Shown piece by piece: positions 26,153 to 34,341 of a stretch of DNA of 64,000 nucleotides; positions within the stretch are counted from its first letter, which is position 1; each line of letters begins with the position of its first letter. The position numbers and the translations under genes were made by a program. Source of the DNA: Thermopolyspora flexuosa. GTDB lineage: Bacteria; Actinomycetota; Actinomycetes; Streptosporangiales; Streptosporangiaceae. Location: assembly GCF_006716785.1 (NCBI RefSeq), contig NZ_VFPQ01000001.1, forward strand, positions 5,084,001-5,148,000, given 5' to 3'. The notes beneath the pieces are model-generated. The model worked only from the letters and a program-made list of their open reading frames with translations. It was not told the origin of the DNA and did not search any database.

Positions 26153-26851
26153 TCAGGCCGGGGTGCCGAGGGCGGCGCGAAGCGCCTCGCGGGAGAGCCG
26201 GTCCGCGTGCCGGGTGGTCTCGGGCAGGCGGTAGGCCGGGGCGAGCCGCAGCGTGAGGTCGGTGGCCGCGGCGAGGGAGACGCGGTGGCCGACCGAGACG
26301 TACACCGGCTTGACCCCGGTCTGGGTGCGCAGCGCCCGCCCGACGACCTCGCCCGCGTCCCGCACCGGCGACCAGGCGCCGCGCTGCGGCGCGGGATCGG
26401 CGTGGTCGCCGACGAGCGACTGCTTGGCCACGCCGATCGACGGCAGGTCGGTGAGCACCCCCAGGTGGCAGGCGAGCCCGAACCGGCGCGGGTGGGCGAC
26501 GCCCTGGCCGTCGCAGACGAGCAGGTCGGGGGTGACGGTGAGGCGCTCGAGCGCGGTGACCAGGGTGGGCAGCTCGCGGAACGCGAACAGCCCCGGGACG
26601 TAGGGGAACGCCGCCCGCCCCACCGTGGTGACGCTCTCCACCACCTCGAGGGTGGCCGCGTCGAGCACCACCACCGCGGCGGCGAGCCGCTCGTCGTCCT
26701 TGGCGTACGCGACGTCGAGCCCGGCCACGAGGCGGGGCCGGGGCGGCGGCGCGTCGTCCGGCTCGACCCGCACCCGCGGCCGGAGCCGGTCCTGGATCGC
26801 CTCGGCCTCGGCCCGGTCCACCGGCCACCGGTGCGGCACCGCCACCCGCAT
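26153..26851 (-). CDS. nfi: Endonuclease V
   Basis: This 232-residue enzyme cleaves DNA or RNA near deoxyinosine and other deaminated bases. The Mg2+-binding pattern is visible: Asp in VAGLDVAY, Glu/Asp residues around FAFRELPTL and the motif VCDGQGVAHPRRFGLACHLGV, then PSIGVAKQSL. The length agrees with the bacterial enzyme. It is single and lies between panD and the DyP gene with no operon partner. The start ATG has no strong ribosome site but conserved sequence begins within 15 residues. Confidence 0.93.
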   Translation of the reverse strand: MRVAVPHRWPVDRAEAEAIQDRLRPRVRVEPDDAPPPRPRLVAGLDVAYAKDDERLAAAVVVLDAATLEVVESVTTVGRAAFPYVPGLFAFRELPTLVTALERLTVTPDLLVCDGQGVAHPRRFGLACHLGVLTDLPSIGVAKQSLVGDHADPAPQRGAWSPVRDAGEVVGRALRTQTGVKPVYVSVGHRVSLAAATDLTLRLAPAYRLPETTRHADRLSREALRAALGTPA

Positions 26852-26963
26852 CGCGTCGCCACCCTTCGCTCAGCGCCCGTCGGTACGGCTCCGCCCGGCG
26901 GCCCCCGCCCGCCGAGGGGCCGGGCCGCCGGGACGGGTCGTTCCGGATCATCTCACGTGGGTC

Positions 26964-28199
26964 TCACGCGAGCAGGGTCTCGCCGATCCACCCGCCTTCC
27001 CGGCAGCCGGGCGGGATGGCGAACACGGCCGAGCCGATCGGCGTGGTCCAGTCGTTGAGCAGGTCGGCCTCGGCGAGGCGGCGCTGGATCGGGAGGAACT
27101 GCCGGTCGATGTCCGCCTGGTAGGAGGCGAACAGCAGGCCGCTGTCGGCCACGCCGTCCTCCGACAGCCCGTCGTCGTAGTTGTACGCCCGCCGGAAGAT
27201 GCGCAGTGCCGGGTCGGCCACGTGCGCCCGGCGGATGTGCGCGTACTCGCCGATCACCGGCAGCCCGGCCGGGGTCGTCTTCTCGAAGTCGGGCTCGTCG
27301 TGCTCGGCGTTGCCGGTGAGCGGGGCGCCGTCGGAGAGCCGCCGCCCGATGGTGAACTCCCGGGCCACCGGGTCGACCTTGTCCCAGGTCTCCAGCTCCA
27401 TGCGGATGCGGCGCAGCACGAGCGTGGTGCCGCCGCGGAACCACTCGGGGCCGTCGGAGACCCACACGGCGCGGTCGAACTCCGGCGTGCCGGGCTTGGG
27501 GTTCACCGTGCCGTCGAGCTGGCCCATGAGGTTGCGCTGGGTGAGCGTGGCCGCCTGCACGTGCGGCGGGCGGCGGAACCCGCGCTGGATCCAGCGCACC
27601 GTGCCGAACGACCGGGCGTCCTTCACCGTCATGCGCAGCGCGTGGGCGAGGGTCACCGCGTCGTCGGAGCAGATCTGGATGAGCAGGTCGCCGCCGCTCC
27701 ACCGCTTCTCGAGCCGGTCGATGGGGAACTTCGGCAGCTCCTTGACCGAGGCGGGGCGCTGCTTCTCCAGGCCGGCCTTCTCGAACATCCCCGGCCCGAA
27801 CCCGAAGGTGATGGTGAGCCGGGCCGGGAACTCGGCGAGGTGCGGCTCGGTGTCGGCGAGCGCGCCGGTGCCCGAGGTGAGCCGCCGCGCGTCGTCGGTG
27901 AGCAGCCGCATCATGCGGCCCATCGCCTCGCGGTCCACCCCGGGCTTCAGGTCGAACGCGACGAACGCCGCGTACGTCTGCGGCAGCGTCGCCACCCCGG
28001 CCTGGTGCTCGCCGTGGAACGGCTCGACCGTCTTGCCGGTGGGCACGTCCGGCTGGGCGTCCGGCTGCCGGGTGGCCGCGGCGGACGTGGTCTGGGCCGC
28101 CCTGCCGGGGGAGCACGCGGCGAGCGCGCCCACCGCCGCGGTGACCGCGCCGCCGGTGAGCAGGTTCCTGCGCGTCAGTCGTTGCTCATGCATGGCCAC
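26964..28199 (-). CDS. Dyp-type heme peroxidase, exported (EfeB-like)
   Basis: The 411-residue protein starts with a Tat signal (TRRNLLTGG) that also ends in a lipobox-like LAAC (Cys29), so it may be an exported lipoprotein. The DyP signature is MGQLDGTVNP (Asp229), the proximal heme ligand is His326 in HIRRAHVADP and the distal Arg lies in RIFRRAYNY. DyP peroxidases use H2O2 on dyes, lignin-like phenols or heme. The start lies just past the stop of the PCu(A)C gene on the same strand, so the two are co-translated. The pair is typical of actinobacterial copper/heme loci. Confidence 0.93.
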   Translation of the reverse strand: MAMHEQRLTRRNLLTGGAVTAAVGALAACSPGRAAQTTSAAATRQPDAQPDVPTGKTVEPFHGEHQAGVATLPQTYAAFVAFDLKPGVDREAMGRMMRLLTDDARRLTSGTGALADTEPHLAEFPARLTITFGFGPGMFEKAGLEKQRPASVKELPKFPIDRLEKRWSGGDLLIQICSDDAVTLAHALRMTVKDARSFGTVRWIQRGFRRPPHVQAATLTQRNLMGQLDGTVNPKPGTPEFDRAVWVSDGPEWFRGGTTLVLRRIRMELETWDKVDPVAREFTIGRRLSDGAPLTGNAEHDEPDFEKTTPAGLPVIGEYAHIRRAHVADPALRIFRRAYNYDDGLSEDGVADSGLLFASYQADIDRQFLPIQRRLAEADLLNDWTTPIGSAVFAIPPGCREGGWIGETLLA

Positions 28200-28200
28200 C

Positions 28201-28833
28201 TCAGTGCTTGTCCGCTTCCGTCTCGTCCCCGTGGCCCTTGTCGCCGTCCGACCTGTCGCCGTGGGACTCGTCGCCGTGGTACTTCTCGTCGCCGCCGGCG
28301 AAGTCCTTCGCCACCGCGGTGAACTCGACCGTCGAGCCGTCGGACAGGGTGAGCGTGAAGGCCACCTCGTCGCCGGGCCGTACCTGGCCGGTGAGGTCCA
28401 TGAGCATGAGGTGGTCGCCGCCGGGCTGCAGCGTGTGGCTGCCCCGGGCCGGGATGACGAAGCCGCCCTCCTTCTGCTGCATCGCCATCTCGCCGTCCTT
28501 CTCCACGACCTCGTGCAGCTCCACCCGGGCCGCGGCGGGCGAGCTCGCCGACACCACGGTGAGCTGCGTGTCGGTGTTGTTGACGAGGGTCGCGAAGGCC
28601 GAGGTCATGCCCTTGTCCGCGGCCTTCACCCAGGGGTCGGTCACGGTCAGCGCGGCCGCGGGGCTCGCGGCCGGGGTCTGCGCCGGGGACGAGCCGGCCG
28701 CCGCCGGGCTCGCGGACGCCGACGTCGAGCCGTCCGTGCCGGAGGAGCCGCACGCGGCGAGGCCGAAGGGAAGCAGGAGCGCGAGCGCGCCGGAAACCAC
28801 GGTGCGACGAGAGAACATGTGTGCCGCCTTCAT
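28201..28833 (-). CDS. PCu(A)C copper chaperone, lipoprotein with His-rich tail
   Basis: The protein is about 205-210 residues long. A signal with Arg-Arg (SRRTVVSG) and lipobox LAAC (Cys28) is followed by a Ser/Ala linker. The PCu(A)C domain runs from TVTDPWVKAADKG to EFTAVAKDF, with the copper ligands in ELHEVVEKDGEMAMQ and GGDHLMLMDL (HxxM pattern). It delivers Cu(I) to the CuA site of cytochrome oxidase. The C-terminal 40 residues are rich in His, Asp and Lys (EKYHGDESHGDRSDGDKG) and could store metal. It lies upstream of the DyP gene. Confidence 0.92.
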   Translation of the reverse strand: MKAAHMFSRRTVVSGALALLLPFGLAACGSSGTDGSTSASASPAAAGSSPAQTPAASPAAALTVTDPWVKAADKGMTSAFATLVNNTDTQLTVVSASSPAAARVELHEVVEKDGEMAMQQKEGGFVIPARGSHTLQPGGDHLMLMDLTGQVRPGDEVAFTLTLSDGSTVEFTAVAKDFAGGDEKYHGDESHGDRSDGDKGHGDETEADKH

Positions 28834-29288
28834 CTGACTGTCGAAAGGTCTTGGGGGACGAACGCTGTGCCCGCCGCGCTCATCCGGCGCGGCGGTGCGG
28901 GCGAACGGCCGCCTCGCGCGTGACCGTCAGGCTCCGCGGCCCCGGCGTCGCGCAGGCGCGCGACGCTCGCGGGTGGCGGAGGGGCGGATGGGCGTGCCGG
29001 ACCGGCCGGGCCGTACCGGGACGGGCGTCGCGGGCGCGCCGGCCTGGCGTGTCACGGGTCCGTCCGGACGCCGGCAGCGGTCGGGCTCGGCCACGCCGGT
29101 TCCTGCGGGTTGCCGGGCGTGCGGAACAGGGCGCGCCGAAGGACCGCCGTCAGGGCGGGCATCCGCGGGCAGAAGGGGTCACCGGTGCCCGTTGGAACGG
29201 TTCCGGGCGGCGTCGGCGCGCCGCCGTACCGGCACCCGTGGGCGTACGGCGCGGTGTGCACCCGGGCCGCCTGGCGTGGCGGATCCGG
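28834..29288. other. Intergenic region upstream of the PCu(A)C gene
   Basis: About 455 bp. No reading frame shows convincing coding bias and no family match was seen. It should contain the PCu(A)C-DyP promoter. Confidence 0.45.
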
Positions 29289-29852
29289 TCACGCGGCGGA
29301 GGCGGCGGGCAGGAACGGCGGGCCGCGCCAGCTGATCACATGGCGCGGCGGCGCCTGGTGACGCGGCCGCTCCCGGTCCACCCGTACCGGCACCGGGGAC
29401 GCGAAGTTCGGCACCGAGGGCCCGGTCAGCAGCCGGATCAGCCGTACGGCGAGCCCGCGCAGCAGCCGCCACAACGCGGCCTCGCCGCGCGCGAGCCAGA
29501 CCGCGGTGAGCCCGGCCGCCCACGCGTGGGCGATCAGCATCCCCAGGGTCGGGGTGCACTCGTCGTGCAGGTTCGCGACCAGGGCCCCGTCCGCCGCCGC
29601 GGCGGGCCACGACGAGAACAACAGGTGCAGCACGACCTGCACCGCGCCGAGCAGCGGCATGATCGTGCGGAGGGTGCGCTCCCGGCCGGACAGCGGCATC
29701 GCGGCCGCGTACCCCACCGCCAGGCCGACGCCCACGCCCCGCCAGGTGATCGTCCCGCCGGCGAACAGGTGCGCACCCAGCGCCAGCCCGAGACACACCA
29801 CCGCGAACGCGGTGGCCCGAGCGAGACGGAACGTCAGGGCGGCGGGAAACAT
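29289..29852 (-). CDS. Small membrane protein near the copper genes
   Basis: The roughly 187-residue protein has four or five hydrophobic segments (TAFAVVCLGLALGAHLFAGG, GVGVGLAVGYAAAMPLSG, TIMPLLGAVQVVLHLLFS, MLIAHAWAAGLTAVWLARG) and a loop HDECTPTLGMLIAHAW with His, Asp, Glu, Cys and Met that could bind copper. It is followed by a basic cytoplasmic tail. The start was placed at MFPAALTFRLARA. Similar proteins occur beside PCu(A)C genes in actinobacteria. The exact role is unknown. Confidence 0.65.
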   Translation of the reverse strand: MFPAALTFRLARATAFAVVCLGLALGAHLFAGGTITWRGVGVGLAVGYAAAMPLSGRERTLRTIMPLLGAVQVVLHLLFSSWPAAAADGALVANLHDECTPTLGMLIAHAWAAGLTAVWLARGEAALWRLLRGLAVRLIRLLTGPSVPNFASPVPVRVDRERPRHQAPPRHVISWRGPPFLPAASAA

Positions 29853-30122
29853 CGCATCGCCATCATGACACGCGCCCCCGCCGGTCCCCCGCCCGGCCGG
29901 GAAACTCGGACCACCCCGCGTCACCCGGCGTCCGTCGCGGCCGTGCCGTACCGCTGATCTTCCACGTTGCGCATTGCGACACGCGGTCGCCGCCGGGTCG
30001 CCTAGCCCGGCGATCGGCCGACCGGGCCGTATCCTCGCAGGTGAGCGAGTTGATCACAGAGTGGCCGCGGCGGTTTGCGGCTTACATTCTTTTCACAGGA
30101 AGACTGGGTAATATCGGCGCGC

Positions 30123-31091
30123 ATGAGCTGGAAACGCAAGGTAAACGAGGCTCTGGTGGAGTTCACCGGGTACCAGATCACCCGGTACCGGCCGGAGCAG
30201 AGCCGTCCACGCCCGGCCGCCGCTCGGGCGACTCCAGCTCCCACGGCGCCGCCGGAGCAGGTGCGGCCGCCCGCCGACCCGGAGCACGACCGGCTGGTCA
30301 AGTCGCCGATCTTCATCATGTCGCCGGTGCGCTCCGGCTCGACGCTGCTGCGCGCGATGCTCAACGCGCACTCGATGCTGCACGCCCCGCACGAGCTGCA
30401 CATCCGCCGGCTGACGGTGCAGTTCGGCACGAACCTCGCCGAGAAGGCGATGGCGGCACTCGGCCACAACCAGGCCGATCTCGAGCATCTGCTGTGGGAC
30501 CGGGTGCTCCACCGCGAGCTGGCGCGGAGCGGCAAGAAGTACATCGTCGAGAAGACGCCCGCGAACGCGTTCGCGTACCAGCGGATCGCCACCTGCTGGC
30601 CGGACGCGAAGTACATCTTCCTGCTGCGCCACCCGGCCTCCATCGCCCAGTCCTGGTACGAGGCGAGCCCGGACAAGCGCACCCCTGAGGAGGCCGCCGA
30701 GGACGCCCTGCGCTACATGCGCGCGGTGAACAGGGCGCGCAAGGCGCTGCAGGGGCTCACCGTCCGGTACGAGGACCTCACCGCCGACCCGGAGGCCGAG
30801 GCGAAGCGGATCTGCGAGTTCCTCGGCGTGCCGTACGAGCCGGGCATGCTCGAGTACGGCATGCCGGACGTGATCGTCAAGGGTCTCGGCGACTGGAAGG
30901 AGAAGATCCGCGCGGGCAAGGTGCTGCCCGGCCGGGAGCTGCCCAAGCCCGACGAGATCCCCGAGCTGCTCCGGCCCATGTGCGTGGCCTGGGGCTACCT
31001 GCCGAAGGAGAAGGGCGGGTCCGCCGGGCAGAGCGCCGAGACCGGCACGGACACGAGCACGGAGAAGCCCGACCAGGAGACGCCCGCCTAG
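30123..31091 (+). CDS. Sulfotransferase family protein
   Basis: This 322-residue protein has the PAPS-binding features of sulfotransferases: the 5'-phosphosulfate loop SPVRSGSTLLRAMLNAH, the invariant strand KYIVEKTPANAFA and the 3'-phosphate motif FLLRHPASIAQSW. Later come VRYEDLTADPEAEAKRICEFLG and a Lys/Gly-rich tail. It should transfer sulfate from PAPS to a sugar or lipid; the acceptor is not evident. The ATG of MSWKRKVNEAL was chosen. The next gene is a glycosyltransferase, so a sulfated glycan or glycolipid is a reasonable guess. Confidence 0.88.
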   Translation: MSWKRKVNEALVEFTGYQITRYRPEQSRPRPAAARATPAPTAPPEQVRPPADPEHDRLVKSPIFIMSPVRSGSTLLRAMLNAHSMLHAPHELHIRRLTVQFGTNLAEKAMAALGHNQADLEHLLWDRVLHRELARSGKKYIVEKTPANAFAYQRIATCWPDAKYIFLLRHPASIAQSWYEASPDKRTPEEAAEDALRYMRAVNRARKALQGLTVRYEDLTADPEAEAKRICEFLGVPYEPGMLEYGMPDVIVKGLGDWKEKIRAGKVLPGRELPKPDEIPELLRPMCVAWGYLPKEKGGSAGQSAETGTDTSTEKPDQETPA

Positions 31092-31241
31092 CCATGTGTC
31101 CCGGCCCCGGTTCCGGCCGCGGCAGGGGAACGCGTCCGCGGGCCGTATCCCGCTCCCGACGCCGGTCCGGCCTCGGTCTGAGCACCGCCCCGGCGGGCAG
31201 GTGGACGAGGCGGGAATCCGCCTGAGCGAAGGTGATCGACG

Positions 31242-32411
31242 GTGAGAATCCGGTACCTCCTCCTCCACGCCTACGGGATGGGCGGCACCATCCGCACGGT
31301 GTTCAACCAGGCGAGCGCGATGGCGGCGGCCGGTCACGACGTGGAGATCGTCAGCGTGGTGCGGCGCCGTACCAAGCCGCAGTTCCCCCTCGACCCCAGG
31401 GTGCGGATCAGCACGCTGGTGGACCAGCGTGACGGGTACGGCCCGGACAGCCTGTTCCGCCGGATCCGCCGCAAGCTGCGCGGCCGGGTGGTGCCCAGCG
31501 ACGAGTTCGCCGCCCGTTACTTCACCGAACGGGTGGAACGCGCCACCATCGACGCGGTCGCGAGCCTCGACGGCGGCATCCTCGTCACCACCCGCCCGGC
31601 GCTGAACATCATCGGCGCCCGGTTCGCCCCGCGCCACGTGGTGCACGTGGCGCAGGAGCACATGAACCTCGCCACGCACAAGCCGGACACCAGGCAGCAG
31701 ATCATCAAGTACTACCCGCGCTGCGACGCGGTCGTCGTGCTCACCAACACCGACCGCGAGGAGTACCGCAAGGTGCTCCCCGGCACCCGGATCGAGCGCA
31801 TCCCCAACGCCACGCCGCTCGCCGGCCGCAAGCCCTGCGACCCGGACAGCAAGATCGTCATCGCCGCCGGGCGGCTGTACAAGCAGAAGGGCTTCGACCT
31901 GCTCATCCCCGCCTTCGCCCAGGTCGTCGCGGCCCACCCCGACTGGCGGCTGCGCATCTTCGGCACCGGCCCGCGGCAGCAGCGGCTCCAGGAGCAGATC
32001 GACGAGCTCGGCCTCACCGAGCACGTGAAGCTCATGGGCCGCAGCGACACCTTCGACGAGGAGCTGGCCAAGTCCTCGATGTTCGTGCTCAGCTCCCGCT
32101 TCGAGGGCCTCCCCATGGTCATGATCGAAGCGATGGCCCACGCCCTGCCCGTGGTCAGCTTCGACTGCCCCACCGGCCCCGCCGACGTGATCACCCACGA
32201 GAAGGACGGCCTGCTCGTCCCGCCCCGCGACATCGACGCCCTCGCCCAGGCCATGATCCGCGCCATCGAGGACCCCGACCTGCGCAAACGCCTCGGCGCC
32301 GCCGCCCGCGAAACGGTCCGGGCCTACACCCCCGAGGTCGTCATGCCCCAGTGGGAGTCCCTCTTCGCCGACCTCCTCGCCACCAAGGGCGCCACCGCCC
32401 CGGTGCGCTGA
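31242..32411 (+). CDS. Family GT4 glycosyltransferase
   Basis: The 389-residue GT-B enzyme starts MRIRYLLLHAYGMGGTIRTVFNQ with a GTG after GAAGGTGA. The C-terminal half has the nucleotide-sugar signature: IVIAAGRLYKQKGFDLLIPAFAQV, RIFGTGPRQQRLQEQIDELGL and the Glu motif SRFEGLPMVMIEAMAHALPVVSFDC. It transfers a sugar with retention of configuration onto a lipid or glycan acceptor at the inner membrane face. It follows the sulfotransferase by 150 bp and ends at a strong terminator, so the two likely form one unit. Confidence 0.9.
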   Translation: MRIRYLLLHAYGMGGTIRTVFNQASAMAAAGHDVEIVSVVRRRTKPQFPLDPRVRISTLVDQRDGYGPDSLFRRIRRKLRGRVVPSDEFAARYFTERVERATIDAVASLDGGILVTTRPALNIIGARFAPRHVVHVAQEHMNLATHKPDTRQQIIKYYPRCDAVVVLTNTDREEYRKVLPGTRIERIPNATPLAGRKPCDPDSKIVIAAGRLYKQKGFDLLIPAFAQVVAAHPDWRLRIFGTGPRQQRLQEQIDELGLTEHVKLMGRSDTFDEELAKSSMFVLSSRFEGLPMVMIEAMAHALPVVSFDCPTGPADVITHEKDGLLVPPRDIDALAQAMIRAIEDPDLRKRLGAAARETVRAYTPEVVMPQWESLFADLLATKGATAPVR

Positions 32412-32423
32412 CCGTCACGCGCG

Positions 32424-32461
32424 GCCCGGCCGGTCCTCAGGCCGGGCTTTAGTTCGCTTTT
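32424..32461 (+). terminator. Rho-independent terminator after the glycosyltransferase gene
   Basis: GCCCGGCC and GGCCGGGC form an 8-bp perfect stem with an 8-base loop, followed by TTTAGTTCGCTTTT. The stem plus T-tract makes it the clearest intrinsic terminator in the window. It insulates the downstream Crp/cyclase region. Confidence 0.85.
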
Positions 32462-32680
32462 CTGGACATAATCTGTATTTCCGGCCAGAACAAAAATATC
32501 CGGCGCGCCCACTTTTTACGGCACATCCATAATCAGCCCGTACGGCGCATCCGAAACCACGGTTCGAATCTTTACCAAATATCCATCGAGCATCACCAAA
32601 AACAAGTAGTAAAGTTTGCGGCATCGGGCGGTGATCCCGCCCAAACATCCGTTTTGCCTGCAAACGACGCAGGAGACGTG
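32462..32680 (+). promoter_or_regulatory. A/T-rich promoter region of the Crp-type regulator
   Basis: This 219-bp gap is far richer in A/T than its surroundings (runs such as AACAAAAATAT and AAAACAAGTAGTAAAG). It is the likely promoter of the regulator and perhaps the left edge of an acquired module. Confidence 0.5.
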
Positions 32681-33394
32681 GTGGCACCACAGCCCACGCC
32701 ATTGGCGTCCCGCGACTGGCCCGCGGGCACCTTCATGTCCAAATTGCCGGTTGCCGACCGGAAGGCGCTGCTGGACCTCGGTATCCCTCGATGGCACTCG
32801 GCCGGCGAGATGCTCTTCCGCCAAGGGGACAAAGGCGACAGTGTTCTCGTTCTGCTCGATGCGGTGGTGACGGTGAAAGCGGGCGTGGAAAACGGCGTTG
32901 AGACGCTCATCGCCATCCGGGTCAGCGGCGACCTGGTCGGCGAGATGGCGGTGATCGACGACACCACGAGGTTCGCCACGATCACCACCTGCCGCCGCTC
33001 GCTCATCAGCCACATCCCCGGCCCGGCCTTCCTCGACTGCCTGCAGCGCAGACCCTCGGTGGCGATCACCGTCAACCGGATGCTCAGCGAGCGGCTGCGA
33101 CAGGCCGGCCGCCGTCGGCTCGACTTCACCGGCTACGGAGTGGAGGTACGGCTCTGCCGTGCCCTGCTCGAGCTGGCGGACCGCCACGGGCGTATGGATC
33201 CGAGGAGGGGTGCCGTCGACGTCGGCGTGCGGCTGTCCCACGCGGAATACGGCGCGTTGATCGGTGCCACCAAGGAATCGGTGCAGCGGGCGCTCAGCCG
33301 GCTCGCGGCGAAAGGGCTGGTCGAGACGGGTCGTCGTCGCGTACTGATCACCGACAAGGCAAGGCTCGCGAAGTTCGCGGACATCGTCACCTAG
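32681..33394 (+). CDS. Crp/Fnr-family regulator with cyclic-nucleotide-binding domain
   Basis: The 237-residue protein has an N-terminal cNMP-binding fold: LPVADRKALLDLGIPRW, EMLFRQGDKGDSVLVLLD, and the phosphate-binding cassette GDLVGEMAVIDDTTRFAT, in which the Glu and Arg that contact cyclic nucleotide are kept. The C-terminal winged helix LSHAEYGALIGATKESVQRALSRLAAKGLVE binds DNA. The GTG at 32681 was chosen from AGGAG 5 bp upstream. It lies 116 bp before a nucleotide-cyclase-like gene. A role as sensor of that enzyme's product and regulator of the operon is an inference from position and the intact cassette. Confidence 0.9.
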   Translation: MAPQPTPLASRDWPAGTFMSKLPVADRKALLDLGIPRWHSAGEMLFRQGDKGDSVLVLLDAVVTVKAGVENGVETLIAIRVSGDLVGEMAVIDDTTRFATITTCRRSLISHIPGPAFLDCLQRRPSVAITVNRMLSERLRQAGRRRLDFTGYGVEVRLCRALLELADRHGRMDPRRGAVDVGVRLSHAEYGALIGATKESVQRALSRLAAKGLVETGRRRVLITDKARLAKFADIVT

Positions 33395-33424
33395 CCGCAA
33401 ACGAGGTCAGCAAGTTCGCCCTTT

Positions 33425-33442
33425 CGACGACTTTTGTCGTCG
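33425..33442 (+). promoter_or_regulatory. Inverted repeat between the regulator and the cyclase operon
   Basis: CGACGAC-TTTT-GTCGTCG is a perfect 7-bp stem with a T4 loop, 69 bp before the cyclase ATG. It could be an operator for the Crp-type protein or a weak terminator/attenuator. Confidence 0.35.
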
Positions 33443-33510
33443 TTCGTGTCGCCCACCTCGTGGCACGGTGCGTGTCAGCCACGTCGCATGACTTATCCGG
33501 AGGCTTACGG

Positions 33511-34341
33511 ATGAGCGACTCCCGCATGCGCAAGATCCATCCGATGCTCTCGCTCGATATCGAGAACTACACCGGCCGGAACGAGGCGGAGCAGTTCCAG
33601 GCGCAGAAAAGCCTCACCGGCCTGGTGGAGACCGCCATGCGCGAGGCGGGCGTCGACCTGAACGACTGCTGGCCGCAGTTCTCGGGGGACGGCCTGTTCG
33701 CCGTACTGCCCGCCGACACGCAGATGGACCGCTTCGCGGAGACGTTCATCGAGGAGCTCAACGTCCTCCTCGGCACCCACAACCGCCGCAGGCGACCCCG
33801 CCCGTGGACCCCGATCCGCCTGCGCATGTCCCTGCACGAAGGCCCGGTACGGACCGACGCCGCCACCGGCATCGCGGGCGATCCCGCGGTGGCCGTCAAC
33901 CGGCTGATCGACGCCGAGGCGCTGCGGGTCGCGCTGGCCGCCTGCCAGGGTGCGGACCTGGCGGTCATCGTCTCGGATCGCATCTACACCGACCACCTCA
34001 GCGCCGGGTACGGCTCACTCGACCTCGCCGCCTTCCGCCCGGTCCACGTCGCGGTGAAGCGGAACCGGTACCGCGCCTACCTGTACGTGCCGAACTGCGA
34101 TCTCTTCAAGATCCCCGAGCTGGACCGTTTCAGCCTGCCCCCTGACTCACCGCCGGGCACGGACCCCGACCCGCCCTCCGGTGGGATTCCCGGTCCGTCC
34201 CCCTCCCCGCCTTCGCCGCCGGCGCCGAACCACGTGCAACCCCGCACCCAGTCCGCCCACAACATTCGGAATTCCGTGGTGAACCAGACCGACTCGGGTG
34301 ACATCAACATCCGCGACATCAACCTGGGCGGCCGCAGATGA
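33511..34341 (+). CDS. Class III nucleotidyl-cyclase-like protein with C-terminal signalling motif
   Basis: The 276-residue protein has a cyclase-homology domain (1-195). Metal-binding Asp16 lies in LSLDIENYTG and Asp60 in FSGDGLFAV, the two positions that hold divalent ions in class III cyclases. GIAGDPAVAVNRLIDAEALR matches the GxxVN...R transition-state region. A Pro-rich linker (210-243) leads to a tail, NSVVNQTDSGDINIRDIN, shared with the next protein. The domain resembles Pycsar pyrimidine cyclases, which make cCMP or cUMP on phage infection; the base used here cannot be told. GGAGG precedes the ATG, and the stop overlaps the next start (ATGA). Confidence 0.8.
   Translation: MSDSRMRKIHPMLSLDIENYTGRNEAEQFQAQKSLTGLVETAMREAGVDLNDCWPQFSGDGLFAVLPADTQMDRFAETFIEELNVLLGTHNRRRRPRPWTPIRLRMSLHEGPVRTDAATGIAGDPAVAVNRLIDAEALRVALAACQGADLAVIVSDRIYTDHLSAGYGSLDLAAFRPVHVAVKRNRYRAYLYVPNCDLFKIPELDRFSLPPDSPPGTDPDPPSGGIPGPSPSPPSPPAPNHVQPRTQSAHNIRNSVVNQTDSGDINIRDINLGGRR

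Noticed and set aside
25004-27058. A plus-strand frame of nearly 700 codons across panD and endonuclease V
   Set aside because: It crosses two recognised genes in the wrong frame or on the wrong strand and has a typical shadow composition.
28895-29335. Plus-strand Arg-rich frame upstream of the PCu(A)C gene
   Set aside because: Composition is that of non-coding GC-rich DNA, third positions are not biased and no ribosome site fits.
32561-32570. GGTTCGAATC, the classic tRNA T-loop
   Set aside because: No acceptor, D or anticodon stems can be built around it. It lies in the A/T-rich promoter region.
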